Below are positions 8,155-16,780 of a stretch of DNA of 64,000 nucleotides, piece after piece; the stretch's first letter is position 1; each line of letters opens with the position of its first letter. A program made the translations under genes and the position numbers. The stretch is taken from positions 32,831 to 96,830 of the forward strand of contig JAQTTH010000019.1 of NCBI GenBank assembly GCA_028710895.1, written 5' to 3'. Under the pieces are notes generated by a model. It ran no database searches and was not told the DNA's origin. It saw only the letters and a program-made list of their open reading frames with translations. The DNA is from Paludibacter sp. (lineage in GTDB: Bacteria > Bacteroidota > Bacteroidia > Bacteroidales > Paludibacteraceae).

Positions 8155-8684
8155 TGCGTGTAGCCAGTCAACTTACATTTTGCTCACCACAAAAAGTTCT
8201 GCGCAGAACTGTAATAGAACAAGATGAACTAAATAGAATAACTGCAATTTTTGGTTTGGACGAGAGCTCAGAAGAATCGGCACATACCTTGTTTTACGAT
8301 GGGATTTTGTCTGCTGAAATCATATCAATCAGCCAGTCAGCCAATCAAACAGACTTGACAGGTGAATTAAGCGGCTATGAATATATAAATCTTTCTGAGA
8401 GCTTACCAACGAATATTGTTCGGAGAACTGAGAAACCATTGATACTTGATTTTGGGACAAATGTCATTGATAAAATAAATTCTAAACTATTCAATTTAAT
8501 TCCACTATTGGAGACTTATTCAGTTTTAGAAATTATTGCAGCCTGCTCCTACTATCCGGCAATAGTATGCGGAATAAATCCCGATTTGACAGAAAATAGA
8601 AAAACAGATTTGTTACTTTGGGAGAATGTTGATTTGGTGAATAAACGAATGACACAGAAAACAAGAATCCGTATTATCGGCTAA
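8154..8684 (+). CDS. Hypothetical protein with amidohydrolase-like ends but no metal-binding core
   Basis: A 176-residue protein whose ATG overlaps the stop of the previous gene (TAATG), so it is translationally coupled to it. The first 55 residues (to TLFYDGILSAEI) look like the N-terminal beta segment of cytosine-deaminase-like amidohydrolases. The last 50 (from LEIIAACSYYPA to LLLWENVDLVNKR) look like the closing segment of the same family. The HxH metal site and the TIM barrel that should lie between are missing. I infer a minimal or internally deleted relative, probably without hydrolase activity. No signal peptide is seen. The resemblance is by eye and not secure. Confidence 0.5.
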   Translation: MRVASQLTFCSPQKVLRRTVIEQDELNRITAIFGLDESSEESAHTLFYDGILSAEIISISQSANQTDLTGELSGYEYINLSESLPTNIVRRTEKPLILDFGTNVIDKINSKLFNLIPLLETYSVLEIIAACSYYPAIVCGINPDLTENRKTDLLLWENVDLVNKRMTQKTRIRIIG

Positions 8685-8733
8685 TTCATTCCCCGACTTA
8701 AAACAAAAAATCAGTAACAGTGTTATTAATAAG

Positions 8734-8763
8734 TTGTCGGGAACAATGCTAATTGTCCGACAA
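8734..8763. repeat. Hairpin upstream of the metal-transporter-like gene
   Basis: TTGTCGG (8734-8740) pairs with CCGACAA (8757-8763), and the inner ACAAT pairs with ATTGT across a two-base bulge. It may end transcription of the preceding operon. There is no clear T-tract. Confidence 0.4.
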
Positions 8764-8829
8764 GCATTATAAAATAGTCTTACATCAAGTCTCGTCCGAA
8801 CGAGAATCCATAAATTCAACAATAAAACA

Positions 8830-9465
8830 ATGTGGCAGATATTTTTAGGCAGTTTACTTTTAAGCTTGATACATGCGCTAATACCCCATCACTGGATTCC
8901 GATAATAGCGATAGCGAAAACTGAAAAGTGGAACACCAGAGAGGCTCTTTCAGCAACCTTTATTACAGGAGTTTCTCATATGATAAGCACTATCATCATT
9001 GGCATAATCGTAGGTTTTGTGGGGATTAAACTTGCCGAGAGTTATAGCTATATTACAACAGTTGCAGCACCTACTATTTTACTTGTAATAGGGGTAATTT
9101 ATCTGATACTGGACTTTCGTTCGAACAAGCACCACCATCATCATTTCGATCTGAACGACGAAAAGCTAAAAAACAAAAAATCTAAAACAGCCATTATCAC
9201 TTCGTTGAGTGTAGCCATGTTTTTGATGCCTTGCTTTGAAATAGAAGCTTATTATTTTCAGGCTGCAAATTTTGGCTGGCCTGGAATATTTGTGGTTTCA
9301 GCAGTTTACCTGGTAATGACTCTGCTTTTTATGTTCGCTCTTGTATTACTCGGACTAAAAGGTGTGAACAAATTAAACTTATCATTCCTTGAGCACCATT
9401 CCAAACGGGTTACGGGCATCATACTCATACTCCTCGGATTTGCAGCTTATTTTATAGAATTTTAG
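8830..9465 (+). CDS. Membrane protein resembling NicO/UreH-type metal transporters
   Basis: A 211-residue inner-membrane protein with about six hydrophobic helices. The first helix carries HALIPHHW (residues 15-22), like the His-rich signature of nickel/cobalt permeases and UreH-like proteins. A cytoplasmic-type loop has five consecutive His (NKHHHHHFD, about residues 101-109), as in metal-handling proteins. A polar patch MPCFEIEAY lies in the fourth helix. I infer transport or sensing of a divalent metal, perhaps Ni2+ or Co2+. Substrate and direction are not determinable. It starts a plus-strand group with the SDR and tocopherol-cyclase-like genes. Confidence 0.6.
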   Translation: MWQIFLGSLLLSLIHALIPHHWIPIIAIAKTEKWNTREALSATFITGVSHMISTIIIGIIVGFVGIKLAESYSYITTVAAPTILLVIGVIYLILDFRSNKHHHHHFDLNDEKLKNKKSKTAIITSLSVAMFLMPCFEIEAYYFQAANFGWPGIFVVSAVYLVMTLLFMFALVLLGLKGVNKLNLSFLEHHSKRVTGIILILLGFAAYFIEF

Positions 9466-9491
9466 TTACAAAACAATTAAAACATAACAAT

Positions 9492-10415
9492 ATGTCAATT
9501 CAAAACTGGACGGCAGCAGACATGCCCGATCTTACTGGAAAAACGGTTATAGTCACAGGAGGGAATAGTGGACTTGGATATAATGCAGTTAAAGCATTTG
9601 CTGAAAAAGGTGCTCGTGTTATTCTGGCATGCCGCTCAATAAGCAGAGGCGAATTGGCAAAAAAACAAATTTTCGATCAACATCCAAAATCAAATATAAC
9701 GGTTATGGAACTTGATCTTGAGAATTTGAAATCTATTCATAGTTTTGCAGATACTTTCAAAAAAACTTTTGCTCAATTGGATATCCTGGTGAATAATGCC
9801 GGCATTATGATGGTGCCCTACGGATTAACCAAAGATGGATTTGAGAAACAAATGGGAACCAACCATCTGGGACACTTTGCACTTACCGGTTTATTGCTTG
9901 ACTTACTTAAAAGCACACCTCATTCACGGGTTGTAAATGTAAGCAGCATGGCTCACAAGCAGGGGGTTATGGATTATAACAATTTATTGTTTGATGGTGG
10001 AAAAGATTATTCACCTATTAAGGCCTATGGTCGTTCTAAGTTAGCGAATCTGCTTTTTACCTACGAACTGCAACGTTTCTTTGAAGCAAATAAAATCGAT
10101 TGTATGGCTTTGGCAGCGCACCCAGGCGTTTCAGACACCAATTTATTTGACCACGCCGCACCAAAATGGGTCATGAAAACATTAAGACCACTATTTATGC
10201 TAATGATACAACCGGCTGCCATGGGTGCTCTACCTGAATTGCGTGCCGCTACCGACCCCAAAGCAAAAGGAGGCGAGTATTACGGACCTGACGGTAAACG
10301 TGAAATGAAAGGATTTCCGATTATCGTTCAACCAAACCAATCGGCACTGGATGTAGAGAGTGCTCAAAAACTTTGGGAGGCTTCGGAGGTATTGACCTCT
10401 GTCAAATTTGCATAA
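9492..10415 (+). CDS. Short-chain dehydrogenase/reductase (SDR)
   Basis: A 307-residue NAD(P)-dependent oxidoreductase with a Rossmann fold. The cofactor motif is TGGNSGLG (residues 22-29), the structural motif NNAG lies near 101-104, the catalytic Ser is in NVSSMA (about 154), and the Tyr/Lys pair is in YGRSKLAN (about 178-182). The overall form resembles retinol-dehydrogenase-like SDRs, which often act on hydrophobic alcohols or aldehydes. It lies 26 bases after the metal-transporter-like gene and 42 bases before a tocopherol-cyclase-like gene, so cotranscription is likely. The substrate is unknown. Confidence 0.85.
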   Translation: MSIQNWTAADMPDLTGKTVIVTGGNSGLGYNAVKAFAEKGARVILACRSISRGELAKKQIFDQHPKSNITVMELDLENLKSIHSFADTFKKTFAQLDILVNNAGIMMVPYGLTKDGFEKQMGTNHLGHFALTGLLLDLLKSTPHSRVVNVSSMAHKQGVMDYNNLLFDGGKDYSPIKAYGRSKLANLLFTYELQRFFEANKIDCMALAAHPGVSDTNLFDHAAPKWVMKTLRPLFMLMIQPAAMGALPELRAATDPKAKGGEYYGPDGKREMKGFPIIVQPNQSALDVESAQKLWEASEVLTSVKFA

Positions 10416-10457
10416 CGATCCAAAAAGAATGTCGGCCATTGATATTCAAACCAGATT

Positions 10458-11441
10458 TTGATGATAAAAAGACTCAATGCTCTCTTTCATCCCGAGCAAT
10501 ATCAAGGTTGGGGAAAAACCCAACGATATTTTGAGGGTTGGTACTACAAAGTGGTAAATGCGGAAGAAACGAAGGCTTTTGCTTTCATCCCGGGCATTGC
10601 CATGGACGAAAATGGGGACAAACAAGCTTTTATCCAAATCCTTGACGGGAAAAAGCGTACAGCCGAATATCACAAATTTGATGCAACAGAATTTCGTCCG
10701 TGCAACGGAAAATTCGAAGTTTTGATAGCAAACATTTTCTTTTCCAACAACATACTGAAACTTGACCTGCCAACTGTACAAGGGCAACTAAGCTTTCATC
10801 AACAAAGACCCTGGCCAAGTCATTTCTATTCACCGGGTATTATGGGACCATTTTCATTTGTACCTTTTATGGAGTGTTATCATGGCATTTTGAGTATGGA
10901 TCATATCATTACCGGCGAATTAACAATAAATAAAGAAAAAATAGACTTTACAAACGGACGGGGGTACATGGAAAAAGACTGGGGTCACTCTTTCCCGAGT
11001 GCTTATTTTTGGATGCAAACAAATCACTTTAGCCAACCCGGAATATCATTAAAAGCTTCGGTAGCCAACATTCCCTGGCTTGGGAGTTCGTTTGTTGGTC
11101 ATATTGCAGGTGTTTGGCTCCAAAATCGCTTAATTCAGTTCACCACCTACAATGGCAGCAAACTTCTCAAATCAATTGCCGACAAAGAGAAAGTAGAATT
11201 GGTGTTAGAGAATGCCAATCACAGATTGGAGATAATTGCACATCGTGAAAAAGCAACACTTTTAGCCTCACCAATTGCCGGATTTATGGATGGACGCATT
11301 GAAGAAAGTATGACTTCAGCAATAGACATAATATTGACAGATAAAAAAAAGAATATAATCATACTTCAGGATACCGGACGAAATGCAGGTCTGGAGGTAG
11401 CCGGAAATATTGAATCATTATTTAAAGCTAAAATACGTTGA
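10458..11441 (+). CDS. Tocopherol cyclase-like (lipocalin-fold) family protein
   Basis: A 327-residue protein beginning with the pattern FHPEQYQGWGKTQRYFEGWY, characteristic of the tocopherol cyclase family. Later blocks include GYMEKDWGHSFPSAYFWMQTNHF and a C-terminal beta-rich half. In plants and cyanobacteria the family closes the chroman ring of vitamin E; bacterial homologues outside those groups have no proven function. No signal peptide is seen. Genes for homogentisate prenylation are not nearby, so vitamin E synthesis is not implied. A second in-frame ATG one codon later is an equally plausible start. Confidence 0.75.
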   Translation: MMIKRLNALFHPEQYQGWGKTQRYFEGWYYKVVNAEETKAFAFIPGIAMDENGDKQAFIQILDGKKRTAEYHKFDATEFRPCNGKFEVLIANIFFSNNILKLDLPTVQGQLSFHQQRPWPSHFYSPGIMGPFSFVPFMECYHGILSMDHIITGELTINKEKIDFTNGRGYMEKDWGHSFPSAYFWMQTNHFSQPGISLKASVANIPWLGSSFVGHIAGVWLQNRLIQFTTYNGSKLLKSIADKEKVELVLENANHRLEIIAHREKATLLASPIAGFMDGRIEESMTSAIDIILTDKKKNIIILQDTGRNAGLEVAGNIESLFKAKIR

Positions 11442-11570
11442 TTTACGCAAAACATAGTGATTGTACTGAACAGCTTGATGTAGACTTTGTTTATTATTGA
11501 GTTCTCAACTTAAATTCAGACAATAGGTTAACTATAGAATCTCTATCACTGCCAATTTAAAAAAAAATAG

Positions 11571-11578
11571 TACTTTTG
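11571..11578 (+). promoter_or_regulatory. -7 element (TACTTTTG) for metF
   Basis: TACTTTTG matches TAnnTTTG; the metF ATG lies 48 bases downstream. No SAM riboswitch-like structure is seen in the 184-base gap. Confidence 0.6.
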
Positions 11579-11625
11579 CACCCTGATTAGAATTATTATA
11601 TCTGTTTTTCAATTATCAAATATTC

Positions 11626-12573
11626 ATGAGTGTTGTAGAAAAAATAAAAAGCGCCAAATCGACGGCATTTTCGTTCGAGTTATTACCTCCCTTAAAGGGA
11701 AATGGCATTGAGACGGTTTATAAAACCATCGATACTTTGCGCGAATTCGATCCAAAATATATCAATATAACCACCCACCGCAGCGAACTTGTATTCAAAG
11801 AAAATACTCCGGGACAATTTGTTCAGGTTGCCGAACGCCATCGCCCCGGAACGGTTGCCATTGCCGCAGCTATTCAGAACAAATATAAAATAGCTGTAGT
11901 ACCGCATGTTATTTGTAGTGGTTTCACTCGCGAAGAAACCGAATATGCACTTATTGATCTTCAATTTTTAGGCATAACCGACTTATTATTACTTCGTGGT
12001 GACAAGGCGAAGCACGAACGCGATTTCGCTCCAACAGGTCATAAAAATGCAACAGAATTGCAAGTACAGGTGAATGATTTTAATCAGGGATTATTCCTTG
12101 ATGGGTCTAAAATGAAATCACCAATTGTTCCCTTCTCGTATGGAATGGCTTGTTACCCTGAAAAACATGAAGAAGCACCCAATATGGATTCTGACCTATA
12201 TTATGCAAAAATGAAGGTTGATGCTGGTGCAGAGTATCTTGTGACTCAGATGTTTTTCGACAATCAAAAATATTACGATTTCGTGGAAAAATGCAAGGCC
12301 CATGGAATTAATGTTCCGATTATCCCGGGCATTAAACCTATTACACTTAAAAATCAACTGACCGTTTTACCTAAAATTTTCAACACCGATATTCCGGAGG
12401 CTTTTGCTTCTGAATTACGCAACTGCGAAACAGATGCTCAAGCCGTAGAGGTAGGTATAGAGTGGTGTACACAGCAGGCTAATGATTTAAAAGCTTACGG
12501 AGTACCAAGTATCCATTTCTACAGCATGATGGCTACACAAAGCGTAAAAAGGGTTGCTAAAGCAGTATTTTAA
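11626..12573 (+). CDS. metF: Methylenetetrahydrofolate reductase [NAD(P)H]
   Basis: A cytosolic flavoenzyme of 315 residues that reduces 5,10-methylene-THF to 5-methyl-THF for methionine synthesis. It begins with the family pattern FSFELLPPLKG, and has NITTHRSE, a mid-protein LLLLRGDKAKHE block and VTQMFFDNQKYYDFV, all typical of the FAD-binding TIM barrel. The length is slightly above that of E. coli MetF (296). It is followed by a small DUF4834 gene 18 bases away. Elsewhere in the window ahcY serves the same methyl cycle. Confidence 0.95.
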   Translation: MSVVEKIKSAKSTAFSFELLPPLKGNGIETVYKTIDTLREFDPKYINITTHRSELVFKENTPGQFVQVAERHRPGTVAIAAAIQNKYKIAVVPHVICSGFTREETEYALIDLQFLGITDLLLLRGDKAKHERDFAPTGHKNATELQVQVNDFNQGLFLDGSKMKSPIVPFSYGMACYPEKHEEAPNMDSDLYYAKMKVDAGAEYLVTQMFFDNQKYYDFVEKCKAHGINVPIIPGIKPITLKNQLTVLPKIFNTDIPEAFASELRNCETDAQAVEVGIEWCTQQANDLKAYGVPSIHFYSMMATQSVKRVAKAVF

Positions 12574-12590
12574 TTCAAATAGCATATCAC

Positions 12591-12809
12591 ATGTTAGGGT
12601 TCATTTTCTTTATACTATTTTTTATTCTGGTAATAGGCTTGTTTATTATTTCAAGCGTTTTTGGGTTTATACGTTCCATATTGGGCTTTGGTAAACGTGC
12701 AAGTCAGCCACAGAATTTCCAATCCGACAATTTTGAACAACCAACTTCAAAATCAAAAATATTCGACAGAAACGAAGGAGAATATGTTGATTATGAGGAA
12801 ATAAAATAG
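12591..12809 (+). CDS. DUF4834-family small membrane protein
   Basis: A 72-residue protein with one or two N-terminal hydrophobic helices (residues about 2-30, FIFFILFFILVIGLFII) and a soluble tail ending NEGEYVDYEEIK. This tail is the conserved hallmark of DUF4834 proteins in Bacteroidota. It lies 18 bases after metF, so it is probably cotranscribed, and ends at a shared bidirectional terminator. The function is unknown. Confidence 0.75.
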   Translation: MLGFIFFILFFILVIGLFIISSVFGFIRSILGFGKRASQPQNFQSDNFEQPTSKSKIFDRNEGEYVDYEEIK

Positions 12810-12825
12810 ATTTATTTTCATACAC

Positions 12826-12868
12826 TAAAAAAAAGGAACGACACATTTGATTTGTCGTTCCTTTTTTT
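12826..12868. terminator. Bidirectional terminator between DUF4834 and the HAD gene
   Basis: An A-tract, then AAGGAACGACA pairing with TGTCGTTCCTT, then a T-tract: a symmetric stem serving both converging genes. Confidence 0.85.
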
Positions 12869-13556
12869 ATAATATTGATAAAATCTCTTCCAGCCCATTA
12901 ATTTGGAAGGTTGTCTTTATTTCTTTGTCCTTAGAATGCCCCAAATCCAGGAATATCTGATCTATCCCGGCATTTTGAGCCCCGATAATATCAGCCTCGT
13001 AACTATCACCAATCATAATGGTTTCGGCAGCAGTCGCATTATTCAAACTCAATGCATACTCAAATATCCGTTTGTCCGGCTTAAGCGCTCCGGCAGCCTC
13101 TGACAGCACTACATGCGAAAAATAGTGTTCCAGGTTCGTCGCCCTCAGTTTTCTGTATTGAACTTCCACAAAGCCATTAGAAACAATGGTAAGTGGGTAT
13201 TTGGGCGATAAATACTCCAACAATTCAATTGCATGCGGTATAAGAATCGTTTTGGTAGGCAATATATCTAAAAATTGAGTCCCAATTTGCTCGGCCAATT
13301 CATCATTATTTACTCCGACTTGCACTAACGGATGACGAAAGCGTTCGAGCTGGAGGTAATCTTTCGACACCTCACCCTTACCATAAAGTTCCCATAACTC
13401 CAGGTTTCGTTTAGCATAAATTTGGAAGAAATGATCAAAGTCATCGAAATACTTCTCTAACTTGCGTTGCTCAAAAACTTCAATCAACGACTCCCTTGCA
13501 TTCGCATGAAAATCCCACAAAGTATCGTCTAAATCTATAAATACATGTTTGTACAT
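12867..13556 (-). CDS. HAD-superfamily phosphatase, YjjG-type (noncanonical pyrimidine nucleotidase)
   Basis: A 229-residue HAD hydrolase. Motif I is FIDLDDTLW (Asp8 and Asp10), motif II SNGFVE, motif III Lys in ALKPDKRIF, and motif IV IGDSYEADI. The helical cap between motifs I and II and the overall length match the YjjG group, which dephosphorylates pyrimidine nucleoside monophosphates including damaged or noncanonical ones. It is cytosolic. A hairpin at 13571-13610 separates it from the coiled-coil lipoprotein gene upstream on the same strand. Confidence 0.85.
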   Translation of the reverse strand: MYKHVFIDLDDTLWDFHANARESLIEVFEQRKLEKYFDDFDHFFQIYAKRNLELWELYGKGEVSKDYLQLERFRHPLVQVGVNNDELAEQIGTQFLDILPTKTILIPHAIELLEYLSPKYPLTIVSNGFVEVQYRKLRATNLEHYFSHVVLSEAAGALKPDKRIFEYALSLNNATAAETIMIGDSYEADIIGAQNAGIDQIFLDLGHSKDKEIKTTFQINGLEEILSIL

Positions 13557-13570
13557 AAAATTCGGTATAA

Positions 13571-13610
13571 AAAAACAAATGCGCTCCCGAACAGGAAACG
13601 CATTAATTTG
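13571..13610 (-). terminator. Terminator after the coiled-coil lipoprotein gene
   Basis: On the minus strand AATGCG (from 13604) pairs with CGCATT (to 13578), followed by TTTGTTTTTTT. It ends the 13633-14502 transcript or attenuates read-through into the HAD gene. Confidence 0.65.
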
Positions 13611-13632
13611 TATGATCAGTATAAAACTTTAA

Positions 13633-14502
13633 TTAATCCACTTCAATTACAAGATACTTGCTCACGCTCCAGAATTCATTTGGATCAACAATTATCAAAA
13701 CAAAGTTACCATTCTCTTTTTCAAGCGTGTAGGACGATTTTGGATGATTTGTAAGAATTTTAGCACGACTGGAGTACAAAGGAATTGATTTTGTGTTACG
13801 TGCGTCAATACGAACAAAATAGTTTTTATTGAAATCGCGCTGTAAAACCTGTTGTTGACTAAACAAACCATCAGAGGTGATAATCTTTTGCTCCTTCAGC
13901 TCACTGCGAGTTCCAAAAACATACCAGGCAGTATGAATTGCATCGTCCTGTTCCTTTATTTTAACCTCTTTGGTTTTATTTTCAGTTGCTAAATTCTCAA
14001 CATTCTTGCCCAGCTCGTCTACGGTAGAACTAAGTTGAACAATAAGCGAATCTTTTTTCGACAATTCAGCTTGTAAAAGAATTACTTTTGAATTTTCCTC
14101 TTCCAATGCTTTTGTCAACCGTGTCAATGTCCGTTCAATTTCAGCCGATTTAAATGCACTTTTCTTAAGTTTGGCTTTCAAACGGGCTAATTCTGCTTTA
14201 TTTGACTGAAGCATTTCATTCAAATAAGTCAAATCCTCGTTAATCTTAGAACGGGTATCATTATCAAACTCCTGATTAACAGGTTGAATAGAAATAGTAT
14301 TTTCAGTGCTTTTGATTTTCTCAATATTCTGCTCAATTTGATCCATGGCAGAAAAATAGCCATCAACCTCTTCCTGAAGTTTATGCTTCGCATTGATCAA
14401 TGAGTCATTTTGCTCCTTCAATCTTTGATATTCTGATGATTGTTTTCCACACGAAGTGAGCATGAAAAACAAAATTGCTAACGTAAAAAATATAGGTTTC
14501 AT
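13633..14502 (-). CDS. Predicted lipoprotein with long coiled coil
   Basis: A 289-residue protein with a lipoprotein signal (MLTSC, Cys18). Residues about 22-195 are heptad-patterned and rich in Lys, Glu, Asn and Ser, indicating an extended coiled coil. A C-terminal beta-rich domain of about 95 residues starts at HTAWYVFGTRSELKE. This architecture is conserved in Bacteroidales; some relatives are labelled Cbp1-like collagen-binding adhesins, but I would not transfer that function. It is probably anchored in the outer or inner membrane facing the periplasm. It has its own promoter, whose elements lie across the rsmI stop codon. Confidence 0.65.
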   Translation of the reverse strand: MKPIFFTLAILFFMLTSCGKQSSEYQRLKEQNDSLINAKHKLQEEVDGYFSAMDQIEQNIEKIKSTENTISIQPVNQEFDNDTRSKINEDLTYLNEMLQSNKAELARLKAKLKKSAFKSAEIERTLTRLTKALEEENSKVILLQAELSKKDSLIVQLSSTVDELGKNVENLATENKTKEVKIKEQDDAIHTAWYVFGTRSELKEQKIITSDGLFSQQQVLQRDFNKNYFVRIDARNTKSIPLYSSRAKILTNHPKSSYTLEKENGNFVLIIVDPNEFWSVSKYLVIEVD

Positions 14503-14622
14503 ATAGCAGAAGCTGTGTTATGACAAAAGAAAATTATATGTAAAAAACGAATGAATGAAAGAGGTGAAAAATGAATGTAAACCTACCATTTTCAATATTT
14601 TCCAAGTCCCGTTTTACGAGTG

Positions 14623-14653
14623 CAAAGGTAATGTTATTCTTCTAATCCTGCAA
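14623..14653 (-). promoter_or_regulatory. Promoter for the coiled-coil lipoprotein gene
   Basis: On the minus strand TACCTTTG (14623-14630) matches TAnnTTTG, and TTG (14651-14653) lies 20 bases upstream as the -33 element. The -33 element lies inside the last codons of rsmI. The leader would be about 110 bases. Confidence 0.6.
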
Positions 14654-15305
14654 CAATTACAACAATTTCTCCTTTCGGATTATGCTCTGTAAAATATTGC
14701 GTTAATTCCTGTAAAGTTCCCCGTTTTGTTTCTTCAAACATCTTCGATATTTCGCGCGAAACAGATGCTTTTCGTTCACTACCGAAATACTCCGAGAGCT
14801 GTGTCAGTGTCTTAACCAACCGGAAGGGCGATTCATAAAAAATCATTGTCCGCTTTTCAGTTGCCAGTTCGGTAAATTTTGTTTGTCGACCTTTTTTTTG
14901 AGGAAGAAATCCTTCGAAACAGAATCGGTCGTTAGGCAATCCCGAAGCAACCAATGCCGGAACAAAGGCCGTAGCACCAGGCAGACATTCAACGTCGATG
15001 CCATTCTCTACGCATTGACGAACTACCAAAAAACCCGGATCTGAAATAGCGGGCGTTCCTGCATCTGAAATCAACGCAACAGTTTGTCCGCTCTTAATTC
15101 GTTGCACAATGTGTTCAACTGTTTTATGTTCGTTGAATTTATGATGCGACTGCATGGGCGTTTTAATTTCAAAATGCTTCAACAAAAAACCACTCGTACG
15201 GGTATCCTCAGCTAAAATTAAATCAACAGACTGTAATATCCGAATTGCCCGGAAAGTCATATCTTCCAGGTTTCCAACAGGTGTAGGAACTACGTATAAT
15301 TTCAT
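14634..15305 (-). CDS. rsmI: 16S rRNA 2'-O-ribose C1402 methyltransferase
   Basis: A 223-residue SAM-dependent methylase of the tetrapyrrole-methylase fold that modifies C1402 of 16S rRNA in the ribosomal P site. Motifs are PTPVGNLEDMTFRAIRIL at the N-terminus, LILAEDTRTSGFLLKH, SDAGTPAISDPG (SAM site) and LPGATAFVPAL. It is shorter than E. coli RsmI (286) and lacks its C-terminal extension, as is usual in Bacteroidota. It lies 15 bases after the hypothetical gene 15321-16016 and is probably cotranscribed with it. Confidence 0.95.
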   Translation of the reverse strand: MKLYVVPTPVGNLEDMTFRAIRILQSVDLILAEDTRTSGFLLKHFEIKTPMQSHHKFNEHKTVEHIVQRIKSGQTVALISDAGTPAISDPGFLVVRQCVENGIDVECLPGATAFVPALVASGLPNDRFCFEGFLPQKKGRQTKFTELATEKRTMIFYESPFRLVKTLTQLSEYFGSERKASVSREISKMFEETKRGTLQELTQYFTEHNPKGEIVVIVAGLEE

Positions 15306-15320
15306 TTCTAATCTATTTTA

Positions 15321-16016
15321 TTACAAAAATCGTCTTCTCACGATTTGATAGAAGTCTTCAACTGATTCACTCTCGACATTCCAGTTATATTTCGACTGAA
15401 GAAAAGATTGAACCTCCTCCAAAGTTGCTAACTGATTGATGTAATGAAGTGTTTTGTTCATATCCTCACCATTCCCTTTGAACAATTCCCGCTGAAACCG
15501 GAAACGATCTCCAATATTAATGGCTTGCTTTATGTCATTGATTTTTTTATTGGCCAATAATGAACCAATAGAATTCTGTTCTTTCGAAAGCGATTCATTG
15601 CGTGAAGGAATTAAGTTTACAGACTTCTCTGCTAAAGGTGCTTTATTATCAATTTCAACCAAATGCTTAATTGTTTCAGACACCACAATTTCTGCTTCAT
15701 CAATCTTTTCTATTGCGCCAAACTCAATTGGAGCTTCAAATTCATGAATGGTTGTGTAAATTTCCGGTTCAACCACAAGCTCTTGATCAACAGATTTAAC
15801 TATTGTTTCAGCAGTTGTCGCCATCTCAACTTCTGATTCAATTACTACATTGTCACCACCCAGCAATCGGATATAGTTCTGAATATCATCTGCCTTACGT
15901 CCAGCTAATTGAATAATAGCCTTGGGATATTCTATCATCTCCATAAATCCTTCGGTAATCATGTCAAGCTCCTGAATATCTTTCCTGAGCAAAGTAACTA
16001 ACAACTCTCTGTTCAT
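15321..16016 (-). CDS. Conserved hypothetical protein beside rsmI and tdk
   Basis: A 231-residue cytosolic protein with no signal peptide. The N-terminal 50 residues are helical (LLVTLLRKDIQELDMITEGF). A central acidic, low-complexity stretch (about 60-135) is probably disordered. The C-terminal 80 residues are conserved-looking and helical, with NDIKQAINIGDRFRFQREL and LEEVQSFLQSKYNW. I do not recognise a function. The sequence type and its position between rsmI and divergent tdk look like a Bacteroidales-conserved arrangement. Cotranscription with rsmI suggests a role in growth rather than an accessory role. Confidence 0.6.
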   Translation of the reverse strand: MNRELLVTLLRKDIQELDMITEGFMEMIEYPKAIIQLAGRKADDIQNYIRLLGGDNVVIESEVEMATTAETIVKSVDQELVVEPEIYTTIHEFEAPIEFGAIEKIDEAEIVVSETIKHLVEIDNKAPLAEKSVNLIPSRNESLSKEQNSIGSLLANKKINDIKQAINIGDRFRFQRELFKGNGEDMNKTLHYINQLATLEEVQSFLQSKYNWNVESESVEDFYQIVRRRFL

Positions 16017-16056
16017 ATCTTTTTTGCTAAAACAATTTTTATCCTGGTATTTTTTT

Positions 16057-16064
16057 TAATTTTG
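16057..16064 (+). promoter_or_regulatory. Possible -7 element (TAATTTTG) for tdk
   Basis: TAATTTTG fits TAnnTTTG, 119 bases upstream of the tdk start. No -33 match, so this is weakly supported. Confidence 0.35.
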
Positions 16065-16182
16065 TCGTTTGGAAAAATCCAACAAGGTGCAGGAACGTAC
16101 TTTTTTAAGCATTTCCGCCGTAAAGGTACAATAAACCAAAGAGAAAAGAAATACAGAACATTAAAATTTCAATAAAAACGAC

Positions 16183-16764
16183 ATGATTTATTCTGAGAGA
16201 AATCATCCGAATCAACAAAGACGCGGAAGTATAGAGGTAATTTGCGGTTCCATGTTTTCGGGAAAGACAGAAGAACTGATTCGAAGGTTGAAGCGCGCCA
16301 AGTTTGCCAAACAAGAGGTGGAAATTTTCAAACCTAAAATTGACACCCGCTATTCGGAAGACGAAGTTGTTTCGCATGACAGAACATCCATACGCTCCAC
16401 TCCGGTTGATTCCTCCGGAAGCATCCTGCTCATGTCAGGCGATGTGGATGTAGTGGGCATTGACGAAGCTCAATTTTTCGATGAAGGTTTGGTAGATGTC
16501 TGCACACAGCTTGCTAATCAGGGCATCCGCGTAATTATTGCAGGACTAGATATGGACTTTCGTGGTTTGCCATTTGGCCCAATGCCCGCACTTTGCGCCA
16601 TTGCCGAGGACGTTTTTAAAGTTCATGCCATTTGTGTGCGTTGCGGAGCTTTAGCTTATGTCTCGCACCGCTTGGTGGATAGTGATAAAAGAGTACTTTT
16701 AGGCGAAATGAGTGAATACGAGCCAATATGCCGGGAATGTTATAACAAGACAAAAATCAAGTAA
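16183..16764 (+). CDS. tdk: Thymidine kinase
   Basis: A 193-residue type II thymidine kinase that phosphorylates thymidine in the salvage pathway. The P-loop is GSMFSGKT (residues 22-29), the Mg2+/base motif is GIDEAQFF (about 95-102), and the substrate lasso region carries zinc Cys pairs CVRCG and CRECY near the C-terminus. The length is usual. It is 16 bases upstream of a PerM-type permease gene, so the two are likely cotranscribed. Confidence 0.96.
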   Translation: MIYSERNHPNQQRRGSIEVICGSMFSGKTEELIRRLKRAKFAKQEVEIFKPKIDTRYSEDEVVSHDRTSIRSTPVDSSGSILLMSGDVDVVGIDEAQFFDEGLVDVCTQLANQGIRVIIAGLDMDFRGLPFGPMPALCAIAEDVFKVHAICVRCGALAYVSHRLVDSDKRVLLGEMSEYEPICRECYNKTKIK

Positions 16765-16780
16765 ACGAACTTAGAATACA

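Noticed and set aside
11442..11625. SAM or other riboswitch upstream of metF
   Set aside because: No conserved stem-loop core or terminator-antiterminator pair is visible; the promoter lies only about 50 bases from the start.
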